A stretch of 19,546 nucleotides of DNA. It comes from DASPKS01 sp035628035. Its GTDB lineage: Bacteria > Bacteroidota > Rhodothermia > Rhodothermales > Rubricoccaceae. Shown in pieces: positions 1 through 7,734 of this stretch (positions are counted from its first letter, which is position 1; each line of letters begins with the position of its first letter). The stretch covers positions 1-19,546 of the forward strand of contig DASPKS010000019.1 of NCBI GenBank assembly GCA_035628035.1, read 5' to 3'. The notes beneath the pieces were generated by a model, which was not told where the DNA came from, searched no databases, and worked only from the letters and a program-made list of their open reading frames with translations. The position numbers were made by a program, and so were the translations under genes.

Positions 1-777
1 GAGCGCGCCGGGGTTCTCTCGCAGTGCCTCGGCGATGGCGTGGGCCATCGTCACGTCGCGGAGGTTCTGCGCGGCGAGGACGGTGTTCATCGACGGGATC
101 GCCCCGATGGGCGGGTGGCCCGGCGGGAGGACCCGCGCCGAGTCGGGGAGGGTGGCCATCCCGGCACCATGCGCGCTCATCCCCTCCATCGTCCGGCGGA
201 ACTTGGCGGCATACGCTTCTGACGGCGCGGGCAGGGGGCGCGGCGGGAGGAACGCCTGCGCGGCCGGGGTCAGGGGATCGAGCCCGGCCTCGCCCTCGCG
301 CCCGACGCGGCTCACGTACCGCCCGGGCGCGTTGGCCGCCACGACGGGCAGCCCGTGCGTCTTCGCGTACTCGACGAGCGGGCGGTAGTCGCGGGAGTAG
401 TTGCCCCAGGGACGGCTCGCCCCGAGGAAGTCGCGCTCGCGGATGAGCCCGGCGAGGTACTCGTCGAGGACGAGCTGCGCGTCGCGCTCGAACATCTCCA
501 TCGAGAGGACGACGGGCCGCTCCCCTGCCGCGTCGTGCGCGGCTTCGAGGAGGCGGCGCTGGAGCGCGTGGGCCACCGGGTCGTCGTGCTGCTCGCCGAG
601 GAAGACAACGTCGGCCTCGTCAAGAGCGTCGACGAGGGCGTCGAGGTCGGTGCGACCGGCCGCGGCGTAGACGGCAAAGTGGCCCTCGGGGTCGAGGAGC
701 GTGGTATCTGCGTCGAGCGGCTGGGCCGCCACGGGCAGGGCCGCCACGAGGGCGGCGAGCAAGAGGAAGGGGCGCAT
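1..777 (-). CDS. ChaN-like (DUF399) exported protein, 3' end missing
   Basis: This reads from an ATG at 777 for 259 codons to base 1 without a stop, so the C-terminus lies outside the window. Residues 1-19 look like a Sec signal peptide: an Arg near the start, a Leu/Ala-rich core, then AAQ. There is no lipobox cysteine, unlike the Campylobacter ChaN lipoprotein. The mature part carries features I recognise from the haem-binding uptake/Tiki-like ChaN family (PF04187): FLGEQHDD at 59-66, MEMFERD at 93-99, and VVAANAPGRY at 145-154. Family members are periplasmic or outer-membrane proteins linked to haem or iron handling. The exact activity here is inference. It follows the helicase gene on the same strand after 45 bases with no terminator visible, so the two may be co-transcribed. 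Confidence 0.82.
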   Translation of the reverse strand, partial: MRPFLLLAALVAALPVAAQPLDADTTLLDPEGHFAVYAAAGRTDLDALVDALDEADVVFLGEQHDDPVAHALQRRLLEAAHDAAGERPVVLSMEMFERDAQLVLDEYLAGLIRERDFLGASRPWGNYSRDYRPLVEYAKTHGLPVVAANAPGRYVSRVGREGEAGLDPLTPAAQAFLPPRPLPAPSEAYAAKFRRTMEGMSAHGAGMATLPDSARVLPPGHPPIGAIPSMNTVLAAQNLRDVTMAHAIAEALRENPGAL

Positions 778-822
778 CGTGTGGTGGCGGTTCGGCCCGG
801 GGTCCCCAGGGTGTCTACGGGG

Positions 823-2427
823 TCAGTCTGTGGCCGGGGCCGGAGGGGCCGCGTCGCCGGGCTCGGAAGTCGCGCGCTTCTTCTTTTTCTTCTTGCGCTT
901 CTTCTTCGGCGGGGCCTCGTCGCCGTTGTGGGGGACGTCTTCTGCGAATGCCCTGTCGGCCTCCACGCCTTCGTCGTCGCCTTCATCTATCGCCGTGGCG
1001 GGCGCGGCGGCGGGGGTGTGGAGGGTCCGCTGGTACAGCTCGTCGAGGAGCATCGCCAGCAGCTCCGGCTCGCCCTCGTCGACGAGCTGCTCGACGAGGG
1101 GGAGGAAGCGGCGCAGCCGCTCGCGGTCGAGGTTGGTCTTCTCGCGGAGGCGGTCTTCGAGGAGCACCGTCAGGCGCTCGCCGATGCGCGCGGCGACCTC
1201 GGCGTCGGTGGGGACTTCGCGGGATTCCATGGGGAGGTCGTAGCGGCGGATGATGTCGCGGAGGGCGGGCTGCTCGGGCGGCGTGACGAGGGTGATCGAG
1301 ACGCCAGTCTTGCCGGCGCGGGCGGTGCGCCCCGCGCGGTGGATGTAGTACTCGCGGTCCTGCGGGAGGTCGTACTGGAAGACGTGGCTGAGGTCGGAGA
1401 TGTCGATCCCGCGCGCGGCCACGTCGGTGGCGACGAGGAAGCGGAGGGTGCCCTTCCGGAGGCGGCCCATCACGGCCTCGCGCGCCTTCTGCGTGAGGTC
1501 CGACGAGATCCCGTCGGCGTCGAACCCGTAGTTGCGGAGGAACACCGAGAGGTACTCCACCTCGCGGCGGGTGTTGGCGAAGATGATGGCCGAGGCGGGG
1601 TTCTCCATCTCGATCAGCTTCACCAGCGCGCGGTCCTTCTCCATCGCCTCGACGACGTACATCCGGTGCGCCATCACGTCGACGTGGATCGTCCCGCCGG
1701 AGAGGGAGAGGAAGCTCGGCTTGTGGAGGAACTCCTGCCCGACGCGCTGGACGGCGTAGGGCATCGTGGCCGAGAACATGGCGCCGGTCCGCTCGCGGGG
1801 GAGGTAGCGGCGGAGCTGCTTCATGTCGGGGTAGAACCCCATCGAGAGCATCTCGTCGGCCTCGTCGAGGACGAGCAGGCGGAGGCGGTCGAGGCGGAGC
1901 GAGCCGCGCTCGAGGTGGTCGAGCACGCGGCCGGGCGTGCCGATGACGAGCTGGGCGCCGGCGCGGAAGGCCTGGAGCTGCGGCCCGTAGGCCGTGCCGC
2001 CGTAGACGGCCACGGCGCGGAGCGCGTCGGGGCCCTGCTGCGTGGCGGTCAGCCGCTGGAACTCGTTGAAGATCTGGAGCGCCAGCTCGCGCGTGGGGCA
2101 GAGCACGAGCGCCTGCGCGGCCTTCTCCTCCGCGCTGAGCGTCTGGAGCATCGGGAGGAGGAAGGCGCCGGTCTTCCCCGAGCCCGTCCGGCTCTGCACG
2201 ATGAGGTCGCGCCCGTCGAGGAGGTAGGGGACGGCCGCCGCCTGCACCGGCATCAGTGTCGTCCAGCCGATGGCGCGGAGGGCCTCCGCGAGGGGGGCGG
2301 GAAGGGTCTCCGGGGTGGCCTCGGGGAGCGCGGGGTCCGGCGCCGGGAACGGCGTGGCGAGCGGTTGGTCCTTCTGCTCCGCCTTCTTCGCGGCGGAGGT
2401 GAGGTCGAGGACGAGGTTGTAGGCCAT
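823..2427 (-). CDS. DEAD-box ATP-dependent RNA helicase
   Basis: 534 aa from the ATG at 2427. An in-frame ATG 24 bases upstream (2451) would add eight residues, but it starts inside a hairpin, so I prefer 2427. All superfamily 2 helicase motifs are present in order: Q-motif Gln62, Walker A RTGSGKT (80-86), PTREL (111-115), TPGR (164-167), DEAD (188-191), SAT (219-221), IIFANT (281-286), ATDVAARGID (333-342) and HRAGRTARAG (363-372). Residues beyond about 400 form an alpha-helical extension. The end is low-complexity and acidic, then a nearly pure lysine stretch at about 508-517, probably an RNA-binding tail. Such proteins unwind structured RNA in ribosome assembly, mRNA decay or cold adaptation. 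The sequence alone does not separate CsdA/DeaD-like from RhlE-like roles. It lies downstream of the fabG terminator and should have its own promoter. Confidence 0.95.
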   Translation of the reverse strand: MAYNLVLDLTSAAKKAEQKDQPLATPFPAPDPALPEATPETLPAPLAEALRAIGWTTLMPVQAAAVPYLLDGRDLIVQSRTGSGKTGAFLLPMLQTLSAEEKAAQALVLCPTRELALQIFNEFQRLTATQQGPDALRAVAVYGGTAYGPQLQAFRAGAQLVIGTPGRVLDHLERGSLRLDRLRLLVLDEADEMLSMGFYPDMKQLRRYLPRERTGAMFSATMPYAVQRVGQEFLHKPSFLSLSGGTIHVDVMAHRMYVVEAMEKDRALVKLIEMENPASAIIFANTRREVEYLSVFLRNYGFDADGISSDLTQKAREAVMGRLRKGTLRFLVATDVAARGIDISDLSHVFQYDLPQDREYYIHRAGRTARAGKTGVSITLVTPPEQPALRDIIRRYDLPMESREVPTDAEVAARIGERLTVLLEDRLREKTNLDRERLRRFLPLVEQLVDEGEPELLAMLLDELYQRTLHTPAAAPATAIDEGDDEGVEADRAFAEDVPHNGDEAPPKKKRKKKKKKRATSEPGDAAPPAPATD

Positions 2428-2440
2428 CGAATAGAAAAGA

Positions 2441-2458
2441 GGCGCGCACACGCGCGCC
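2441..2458 (-). promoter_or_regulatory. Hairpin immediately 5' of helicase start
   Basis: GGCGCGC and GCGCGCC (2441-2447 and 2452-2458) form a perfect 7-bp stem with a 4-base loop. On the minus strand it is followed by TCTTTTCTATTCG and then the helicase ATG at 2427. It could be a second, weaker terminator for the fabG operon or a structured leader of the helicase mRNA. I cannot tell which. Confidence 0.4.
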
Positions 2459-2489
2459 GGGGCGTTTTTGTTTGCGGTCGGCTCCCGTC

Positions 2490-2525
2490 AAAAGAAGCGC
2501 CGCGACGGAGGTTCCGACGCGGCGC
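2490..2525 (-). terminator. Intrinsic terminator of the fatty-acid operon
   Basis: The arms 2497-2509 and 2513-2525 pair over 13 positions with a single T-T mismatch, closed by a 3-base loop. On the minus strand the stem is followed at once by TTCTTTT. It lies 27 bases past the fabG stop and should end the yceD-to-fabG transcript. Confidence 0.85.
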
Positions 2526-2552
2526 GGGCTTGGCCGAAGCTTGGCAGAGGGT

Positions 2553-3302
2553 CTACATCGCGAGGCCCCCATCCACGTGGAGCACATGGCCGGTGACGTA
2601 GGCGGCGGCGTCGGAGGCGAGGAAGCACACGGCGGCGGCCACGTCCTCGGGCGCGCCGACGCGGCCGAGCGGGATCTGCCCCTGCATCGCCTCCTGCGCC
2701 TTGTCCCCCATCGCCGCCGTCATGTCGGTGGCGATGTAGCCCGGCGCGACGACGTTGGCGCGGACGCCGCGCCCGGCCAGCTCGCGCGCGAGGCTCTTCG
2801 TGAACCCGATGAGGCCCGCCTTCGAGGCGGCGTAGTTCGCCTGCCCCGCGTTCCCCATCACGCCGACGACGGAGGCGATGGTGACGATGCTCCCGCCGCG
2901 CTGTTTCATCATCGGGCGGTAGGCGGCCTTGCAGAAGTGGAACGCGCCCTTGAGGTTCGTGTCGAGCACGGCGTCCCAGTCCTCCTCCGTCATCCGGATC
3001 ATCAGCGTGTCGCGCGTGATGCCGGCGTTGAGGACGAGCGCGTCGAGGGTGCCCCACGCGTCGAGGACCGCCTGCACGGCGGCCTCGGCGTGGGCGGGGT
3101 CGGCGGCGTCGCCCTGGATCGCGAGGGCCTGACGGCCCTTCCCTTCGAGGTCGGCCTTGAGGGCGTCGGCGGTCTCGGACGACGAGCGGTAGGTGAAGGC
3201 CACGTTCGCGCCCGCACCCGCGAGCGCTTCGACGATGGCGCGGCCGATCCCGCGCGTGCCGCCGGTGACGAGGGCGTTCTTGCCGGAGAGGTCGAGCGTC
3301 AT
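2553..3302 (-). CDS. fabG: 3-oxoacyl-[acyl-carrier-protein] reductase
   Basis: 249 aa, the normal length for FabG. It catalyses NADPH-dependent reduction of beta-ketoacyl-ACP in type II fatty-acid synthesis in the cytoplasm. It has the Rossmann glycine motif TGGTRGIG (13-20), NAG (92-94), and the short-chain dehydrogenase catalytic set Asn116, Ser144, Tyr157 and Lys161 in YAASK. It ends in the FabG-typical VDGGLAM. The ATG at 3302 gives the standard N-terminus before ALVTGG. It is the last gene of the operon, 13 bases after the SRPBCC gene, and is followed by a strong terminator. In many bacteria acpP comes next; here it does not. Confidence 0.97.
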   Translation of the reverse strand: MTLDLSGKNALVTGGTRGIGRAIVEALAGAGANVAFTYRSSSETADALKADLEGKGRQALAIQGDAADPAHAEAAVQAVLDAWGTLDALVLNAGITRDTLMIRMTEEDWDAVLDTNLKGAFHFCKAAYRPMMKQRGGSIVTIASVVGVMGNAGQANYAASKAGLIGFTKSLARELAGRGVRANVVAPGYIATDMTAAMGDKAQEAMQGQIPLGRVGAPEDVAAAVCFLASDAAAYVTGHVLHVDGGLAM

Positions 3303-3315
3303 GGGTGAGGATCTG

Positions 3316-4296
3316 TTAGGCAGCGGCGGTGCGTTCGCTCCGTCGCCGGATGACTTCGAGGATGTTCTGCTGGATGTCCCGCATGAAAAGGGCGGTCCAG
3401 ATTCGGGTGTAGGCGTTGAAGCGCGTCGAGAGCCGGTGGCGGCTGGATAGATAGAGTACACAACGACCAGGCCCCGCTTGCTCGATGCGGTAGCGCCCCT
3501 CGAGCACGTCGAAGTACGGCCCCCCGACGGCCACGTGCTGGTCGAAGGTCGTAGCCGGAACGGCGCGGGCATCAATAGTGAAGGCCAGCGCCCTCCCTTC
3601 TTCCCATTCCGTCACCATCTCCACGAACGTGACGCCGCCCTCGAAGGTGGCGTAGCGGACGCTCCCGACGCCCTCTCCCACCAGACGCGCTTCGATGGGT
3701 CGCGGAAACCCGATCCGATGCGCGAAGGAAGGTCCCAGCTCTTCGGGGGCGATAGGCGGAACCTCTCGAATCTGCGTCCACACCGTTGCAGCATCCGCCG
3801 CGATCTCGATCCGGTTCTCTACGACGCGGATTCGGTTCGGCGTTGGCAGCTGCGCTTCTAAGGGCGCCACAACGAAGGGGGCGATAGCGAAGGAAGCGAG
3901 TACGAGCGGCCTCCGTCCCCCGCTCGCGCGGCGCAGGCCCCACGCATTAAGCCCGCCTAGCGCCGCCATCAAAAGGAAAACCGGCAGCCAAACCACGGCG
4001 CAGATCAACCCCTCCCAAGCCAGCCCCATCGCAAAGAAAATGGTCAGTGTCCCTGCCGCCCATGCCAGCACAACGGCCCGTCTCATTCCTAGTCCGTCGC
4101 CAGGATGGACGTAGGCCGCCACGAACCCAATAACGAACGGGACCACGAAGATGAACGAGCACGTCATCACCCCATCTAGCAGCCCTTCCGCCGCGTCGTG
4201 ACCGAATACGAAACGGGCGAGCAGGCCATAGGCGAGGCCCGCTCCTATGGCCGCAAGGGCAACTGGACGCCGGAGACCGAGAAGCTGCGACGTCAC
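3316..4296 (-). CDS. Membrane-anchored SRPBCC (polyketide cyclase/START-like) protein
   Basis: 326 aa from a GTG at 4296. The start overlaps the fabD stop as GTGA, four shared bases, which implies translational coupling. The N-terminal half has about five hydrophobic segments (roughly residues 11-31, 42-63, 74-91, 93-118 and 130-147). After a short linker, residues about 158-320 look like an SRPBCC/START-like lipid-pocket domain: NRIEIAADAATVW at 161-173, a phrase near 208-230 containing VGSVRYATFEGGV, and an amphipathic C-terminal helix. I do not recognise a named gene. Compared with fabD and fabG the DNA is visibly less GC-rich and uses more A/T-ending codons, so it may be a later insertion or a weakly expressed gene. 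Its position between fabD and fabG suggests, but does not show, a role in lipid or membrane biology. Confidence 0.8.
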   Translation of the reverse strand: MTSQLLGLRRPVALAAIGAGLAYGLLARFVFGHDAAEGLLDGVMTCSFIFVVPFVIGFVAAYVHPGDGLGMRRAVVLAWAAGTLTIFFAMGLAWEGLICAVVWLPVFLLMAALGGLNAWGLRRASGGRRPLVLASFAIAPFVVAPLEAQLPTPNRIRVVENRIEIAADAATVWTQIREVPPIAPEELGPSFAHRIGFPRPIEARLVGEGVGSVRYATFEGGVTFVEMVTEWEEGRALAFTIDARAVPATTFDQHVAVGGPYFDVLEGRYRIEQAGPGRCVLYLSSRHRLSTRFNAYTRIWTALFMRDIQQNILEVIRRRSERTAAA

Positions 4297-5228
4297 GAGG
4301 CAAGAGCGTCGAGTTCGGCGGCGGTGCCGGCGGTGGCGGTCTGCGCGTCGCGGCCGAGCGTGCGGCGGACGAGCCCGGAGAGCACGTTGCCCGTGCCGAC
4401 CTCCACGAAGCGGATCGCGCCGTCGTCGGCCATGCGCTGGAGCGACTGCGCCCACCGGACAGGCGCGGTGAGCTGTTCGAGGAGGCCGGCGCGGATGGCT
4501 TCGGGCGCCGTCTCCGGTGCGCCGGTCACGTTGAGGACGACGGGGCAGCGCGGCGCACGGATCTCCAGCGGTTCGAGCGTCGCGGCCAGCCCCTCGCGCG
4601 CGAACGCCATCAGCGGCGAGTGGAACGCCCCGCTCACGGGGAGCGGCACGACGCGCTTGGCCCCGGCCGCCGAGGCTGCCGCCGACGCGCGCTCGACCGC
4701 CGGGCCGTCGCCGGAGATGACGATCTGGCCGGGGTCGTTGTAGTTGGCCGGCACCGCGACTTCGTTCTCGGTCGAGGCCTCGGTGCATATCCGCTCCAGC
4801 ACGCCGGCATCGAGGCCGAGCACAGCGGCCATCGCGCCGGGGCGGACCGTCCCGGCCTGCGCCATCAGCTCCCCGCGCCGGCGCACGGCGCGGAGGCCAT
4901 CGGCGAACGAGAGCGCGCCGCAGGCAGCAAGGGCGCTCCACTCGCCGAGGCTGTGGCCGGCCGCCATGTCCGGCAGGAACCCCCTCGCCTCCAGCACGGC
5001 GTAGGCCGCCTGCGAGTGGACGTAGAGCGCGGGCTGCGTGATCTCGGTCTGGCGCAGCCGCTCCGCCGCTTCCTCCCCGTCGGCAAACATCACCTCGGTG
5101 AGGCGGAAGCCAAGGACGGCGTCGGCCTCGTCGAAGCGGGCGCGGGCCTCCGGGAAGCGCTCGTACAGGTCGGCCCCCATGCCGGGCTTCTGTGAGCCCT
5201 GCCCGGGAAAGAGGAAGGCGGTCGGCAT
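4293..5228 (-). CDS. fabD: Malonyl-CoA:ACP transacylase
   Basis: 311 aa, normal for FabD. It moves malonyl groups from CoA to acyl carrier protein to feed fatty-acid elongation. It has the N-terminal FLFPGQGSQ (5-13), the nucleophile Ser93 in GHSLGE, Arg118 just before a glycine as in the family, and His203 in SGAFHSPLM. VEVGTGNVLSGL lies near the C-terminus. I chose the ATG at 5228 because it gives the standard N-terminus directly before the PGQGSQ motif. That ATG shares one base with the fabH stop (TGATG). The stop overlaps the GTG of the next gene. Coupled translation of fabH-fabD-SRPBCC is therefore likely. Confidence 0.97.
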   Translation of the reverse strand: MPTAFLFPGQGSQKPGMGADLYERFPEARARFDEADAVLGFRLTEVMFADGEEAAERLRQTEITQPALYVHSQAAYAVLEARGFLPDMAAGHSLGEWSALAACGALSFADGLRAVRRRGELMAQAGTVRPGAMAAVLGLDAGVLERICTEASTENEVAVPANYNDPGQIVISGDGPAVERASAAASAAGAKRVVPLPVSGAFHSPLMAFAREGLAATLEPLEIRAPRCPVVLNVTGAPETAPEAIRAGLLEQLTAPVRWAQSLQRMADDGAIRFVEVGTGNVLSGLVRRTLGRDAQTATAGTAAELDALAS

Positions 5229-6268
5229 CAGGCGGTCTCTTCGGCGAAGCTGGGGATGGTGCGGCCGGGCGTGCGCTCCGCGCCGTCGTACGCCCACCGG
5301 ACAAGGGAGGCGCCCCACGTGAACCCGCCGCCGAAGGCCGCCAGCACGAGGTGGTCGCCGCGCTTCAGCTCGGGCTCCCAGTCGTAGAGGCAGAGCGGGA
5401 TCGTGCCGGCTGTCGTGTTCCCGTAGCGGTCGATGTTGAGCATCACCTTGTCGGCGCCGATCCCCATCCGCCGGGCCGTCGCGTCGATGATGCGGAGGTT
5501 GGCCTGGTGCGGGACGAGGTAGCGGACGTCGTCGGCCGTGAGCCCGTTGCGCTCCATGATCTCGCCGGCGGCGGCGGCCATCCCCACGACGGCGCGCTTG
5601 AACACCTGCGGCCCGTCCTGCACGGCGTAGTGCCAGCGGTTACTGACCGTCTCGTGCGAGGCGGGGTGGAGGCTCCCGCCCGCCTTCATGTAGAGGAACT
5701 CCCCGCCGTCGCCGTCCACGTACTCGACGGAGTCGAGGATGCCGAAGCCCTCGGGGTCGGGCTCGAGGAGGACCGCGCCCGCGCCGTCGCCGAATAGCAC
5801 GCACGTCGTGCGGTCGGTGTAGTCGATGATGGCGCTCATCTTGTCGGCGCCGATCACGAGCACGCGCTCGTGCTTCCCGCTCTCGATGAACCGCGCGCCG
5901 GCCGAGAGCGCGTAGAGGAAGCCCGAGCAGGCGGCCGAGACGTCGAACCCCCACGCCTTCTTCGCGCCGAGCTGGGCCTGGACGAGGCACGCCGTCGCGG
6001 GGAACGGCATGTCGGGCGTGACGGTGGCGACGAGCACGAGGTCGACGTCCTCCGGCGCGACGCCGCGGGCATCGAGCGCCTCGCGCGCCGCGTTCACGGC
6101 CATGAAGGAGGTCGCCTTGTCCGGGTCGCGGAGGATGCGCCGCTCGCGGATGCCCGTCCGCGTGCGGATCCACTCGTCCGACGTCTCCACCATCCGCTCG
6201 AGGTCGAGGTTGGTGAGCCGCTCCTCGGGGAGGTAGTGGCCGACGGCGGTGATGGCAGCGGTGGGCAT
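5228..6268 (-). CDS. fabH: 3-oxoacyl-ACP synthase III (KAS III)
   Basis: 346 aa. It condenses acetyl-CoA (or a branched primer) with malonyl-ACP to start fatty-acid synthesis. The catalytic triad is in place: Cys114 in SAACSGF, His254 in VPHQAN and Asn284 in YGNTTAGTIP. The N-terminus (AVGHYLP, TSDEWIRTRTGI) and C-terminus (LAAFGGGFTWGA) are typical. The length is slightly above the usual 315-330 aa because of a short C-terminal tail and a small insert near 180-215. It lies 75 bases downstream of plsX and overlaps fabD by one base. Confidence 0.97.
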   Translation of the reverse strand: MPTAAITAVGHYLPEERLTNLDLERMVETSDEWIRTRTGIRERRILRDPDKATSFMAVNAAREALDARGVAPEDVDLVLVATVTPDMPFPATACLVQAQLGAKKAWGFDVSAACSGFLYALSAGARFIESGKHERVLVIGADKMSAIIDYTDRTTCVLFGDGAGAVLLEPDPEGFGILDSVEYVDGDGGEFLYMKAGGSLHPASHETVSNRWHYAVQDGPQVFKRAVVGMAAAAGEIMERNGLTADDVRYLVPHQANLRIIDATARRMGIGADKVMLNIDRYGNTTAGTIPLCLYDWEPELKRGDHLVLAAFGGGFTWGASLVRWAYDGAERTPGRTIPSFAEETA

Positions 6269-6343
6269 GGGAGCGAGAGGCGAGGAGCGTAGAACGCGGA
6301 AAGGGGGCTCCGGCTCCGGGGGTAACGCCTTCTCCGGCGGGGC

Positions 6344-7345
6344 TTACTCGCCGAGGGCCTCCGCGATCCGGCCCGTCACGTTCTGCTCGACGAGCTCGAC
6401 GGCGCGGAGGATCATCTGCTCGATGGCGAGCGCGTTCGAGCTCCCGTGCCCGATGACGACGTGGCCGTCGACGCCGAGGAGGGGGACACCCCCGTAGTTC
6501 TCGTAGCGGAACGGCTCCATCACCCCCGCGAGCACGCGGCCGACGAGCATGGCGTCCTGGCCGCTCACGCCCTGCCGGGCGATCTCCTGGCGGATCAGGT
6601 GGGGGAGCACCGTCGCCACGCTCTCGCCGAGCTTGAGGAGGGCGTTCCCGACGAACCCGTCGCACACGGCCACGTCGGCCTTATGGTGGAAGAGGTCGCG
6701 CCCCTCGATGTTGCCGATGAAGCGGAGGCCATCGGTGGCCTGGAGCTTCTCGTAGGCCGCCTTCACCGCCTCGGTCCCCTTCCCCGGCTCCTCGCCCACG
6801 TTGATGAGGGCCACGCTCGGGTCGGCCGTCCCGTACTGGCACGCCATGAAGATGGCGCCCATCTGGGCGAACTGGACGAGGTGCTCGGGCTTGCAGTCGA
6901 CGTTGGCCCCCACGTCGAGGACGAGACACGTGCCGTTCGGGGTAGGGAAGTAGCCGGGGAGGCTGGGCCGGAGCACGCCGGGGAGCCGGCCACACGCGAA
7001 GAGGGCCGCGGCCATCACGGCGCCGGTGTTGCCGGCGGAGGCGAAAGCGTCGGCCTTGCCGCCCTTGTGCGCGGCGAGCCCCCGATGGATCGACGAGTTC
7101 GGCTTGGCCTTCAGCGCGACGGCCGGTGACTCCCCCATCCCGATCACGTCCGGCGCGTCCACGACCTCAATGGGCAGCCCGTCGACACCGTGGACTTCGA
7201 GGGCGCCGCGGACGGCCTCCTCCGGGCCGAACAGGAGCACGTGCACGCGCTCGGGGTGGGCGCGCACCGCGCGTACGGCGCCTTCGACGACGACGCTCGG
7301 CGCGGCATCGCCGCCCATCGCGTCCACCGCTACGCGTGTGGTCAT
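6344..7345 (-). CDS. plsX: Phosphate acyltransferase
   Basis: 333 aa from the ATG at 7345, which puts the family hallmark VAVDAMGGD at residues 5-13. A start 60 bases upstream would add a non-conserved Arg-rich stretch and is less likely. PlsX makes acyl-phosphate from acyl-ACP, the donor for PlsY in phospholipid synthesis, and sits peripherally on the inner membrane. Other family motifs are SAGNTGA (about 103-109), GANVDCKPEHL, CDGFVGNALLK, and GVPLLGVDGHVVIGHGSS near the end. It is the third gene of the yceD-rpmF-plsX-fab cluster and may also have its own promoter at about 7402-7430. Confidence 0.97.
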   Translation of the reverse strand: MTTRVAVDAMGGDAAPSVVVEGAVRAVRAHPERVHVLLFGPEEAVRGALEVHGVDGLPIEVVDAPDVIGMGESPAVALKAKPNSSIHRGLAAHKGGKADAFASAGNTGAVMAAALFACGRLPGVLRPSLPGYFPTPNGTCLVLDVGANVDCKPEHLVQFAQMGAIFMACQYGTADPSVALINVGEEPGKGTEAVKAAYEKLQATDGLRFIGNIEGRDLFHHKADVAVCDGFVGNALLKLGESVATVLPHLIRQEIARQGVSGQDAMLVGRVLAGVMEPFRYENYGGVPLLGVDGHVVIGHGSSNALAIEQMILRAVELVEQNVTGRIAEALGE

Positions 7346-7401
7346 CCAGTGAAGGGCCTTACGAGAGGGGGACGGCCTGCTCCTGCGAGCAAACCGGGGC
7401 G

Positions 7402-7430
7402 CCAAGATACGCGCCGCCCTTTAAAGCAAC
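7402..7430 (-). promoter_or_regulatory. Possible internal promoter for plsX
   Basis: On the minus strand a TTG (7427-7429) is followed by TATCTTGG (7402-7409), close to the Bacteroidota -7 consensus TAnnTTTG. The spacing is shorter than at the other promoters here. A start near 7395 would leave about 50 leader bases. The match is weak. Confidence 0.3.
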
Positions 7431-7482
7431 GTGCCCGCCCGGCAAGCGTCCCGCGGGTGCGGGCAGCCTGCCGGGCGGGCAC
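7431..7482 (-). repeat. Large two-tier hairpin between rpmF and plsX
   Basis: Arms 7431-7444 and 7469-7482 are perfectly complementary over 14 bases. Inside them, 7450-7454 and 7459-7463 form a further 5-bp stem (CCCGC/GCGGG). On the minus strand the structure is followed by GTTGCTTT, not a clean T-run. It may partially terminate, or it may mark an mRNA-processing or stability boundary that lets rpmF be expressed above the downstream fatty-acid genes. Confidence 0.65.
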
Positions 7483-7507
7483 GCCGAGCGGGCCACGCGG
7501 GCCCGCC

Positions 7508-7696
7508 TCAGATCGCCTCTTCGCGCTCGACGACGGCGCGGCCGCGGTAGTGCCCGCACTTCGGGCACGCGCGGTGGAGCAGCTTGGCCTCGCCGCAGTT
7601 CGGGCACTCCTGCGTGACGGGCAGCTTCTGGACCTTGTACTGCGAGCGCCGCTTGGACGTACGCGAATGGGAGTGCTTGCGCTTCGGGTTAGCCAT
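7508..7696 (-). CDS. rpmF: 50S ribosomal protein bL32
   Basis: 62 aa. It starts MANPKRKHSHSRTSKRRS, the normal basic N-terminus of bL32. A four-cysteine zinc ribbon follows: Cys31-X2-Cys34 and Cys44-X2-Cys47, so this is the zinc-binding (C+) form. bL32 is a late-assembling protein of the large subunit. The gene sits between yceD and plsX, a linkage conserved across many bacteria, 38 bases after yceD. Confidence 0.97.
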   Translation of the reverse strand: MANPKRKHSHSRTSKRRSQYKVQKLPVTQECPNCGEAKLLHRACPKCGHYRGRAVVEREEAI

Positions 7697-7734
7697 GGCA
7701 GGAACGGGGTGAGCGGCCGGGGAGGCCGGCGGGG

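Noticed and set aside
355..2601. Long plus-strand open frame of 748 codons
   Set aside because: It lies opposite the ChaN-like and helicase genes, is rich in Arg/Gly/Val/Glu without domains, and is a typical antisense shadow in GC-rich DNA.
3316..5304. A 662-codon frame that could be read as a large fusion protein ending in the SRPBCC domain
   Set aside because: Its first half is Arg/Pro/Ala-rich nonsense out of frame with fabD. The GTG overlapping the fabD stop explains the real 326-residue protein.
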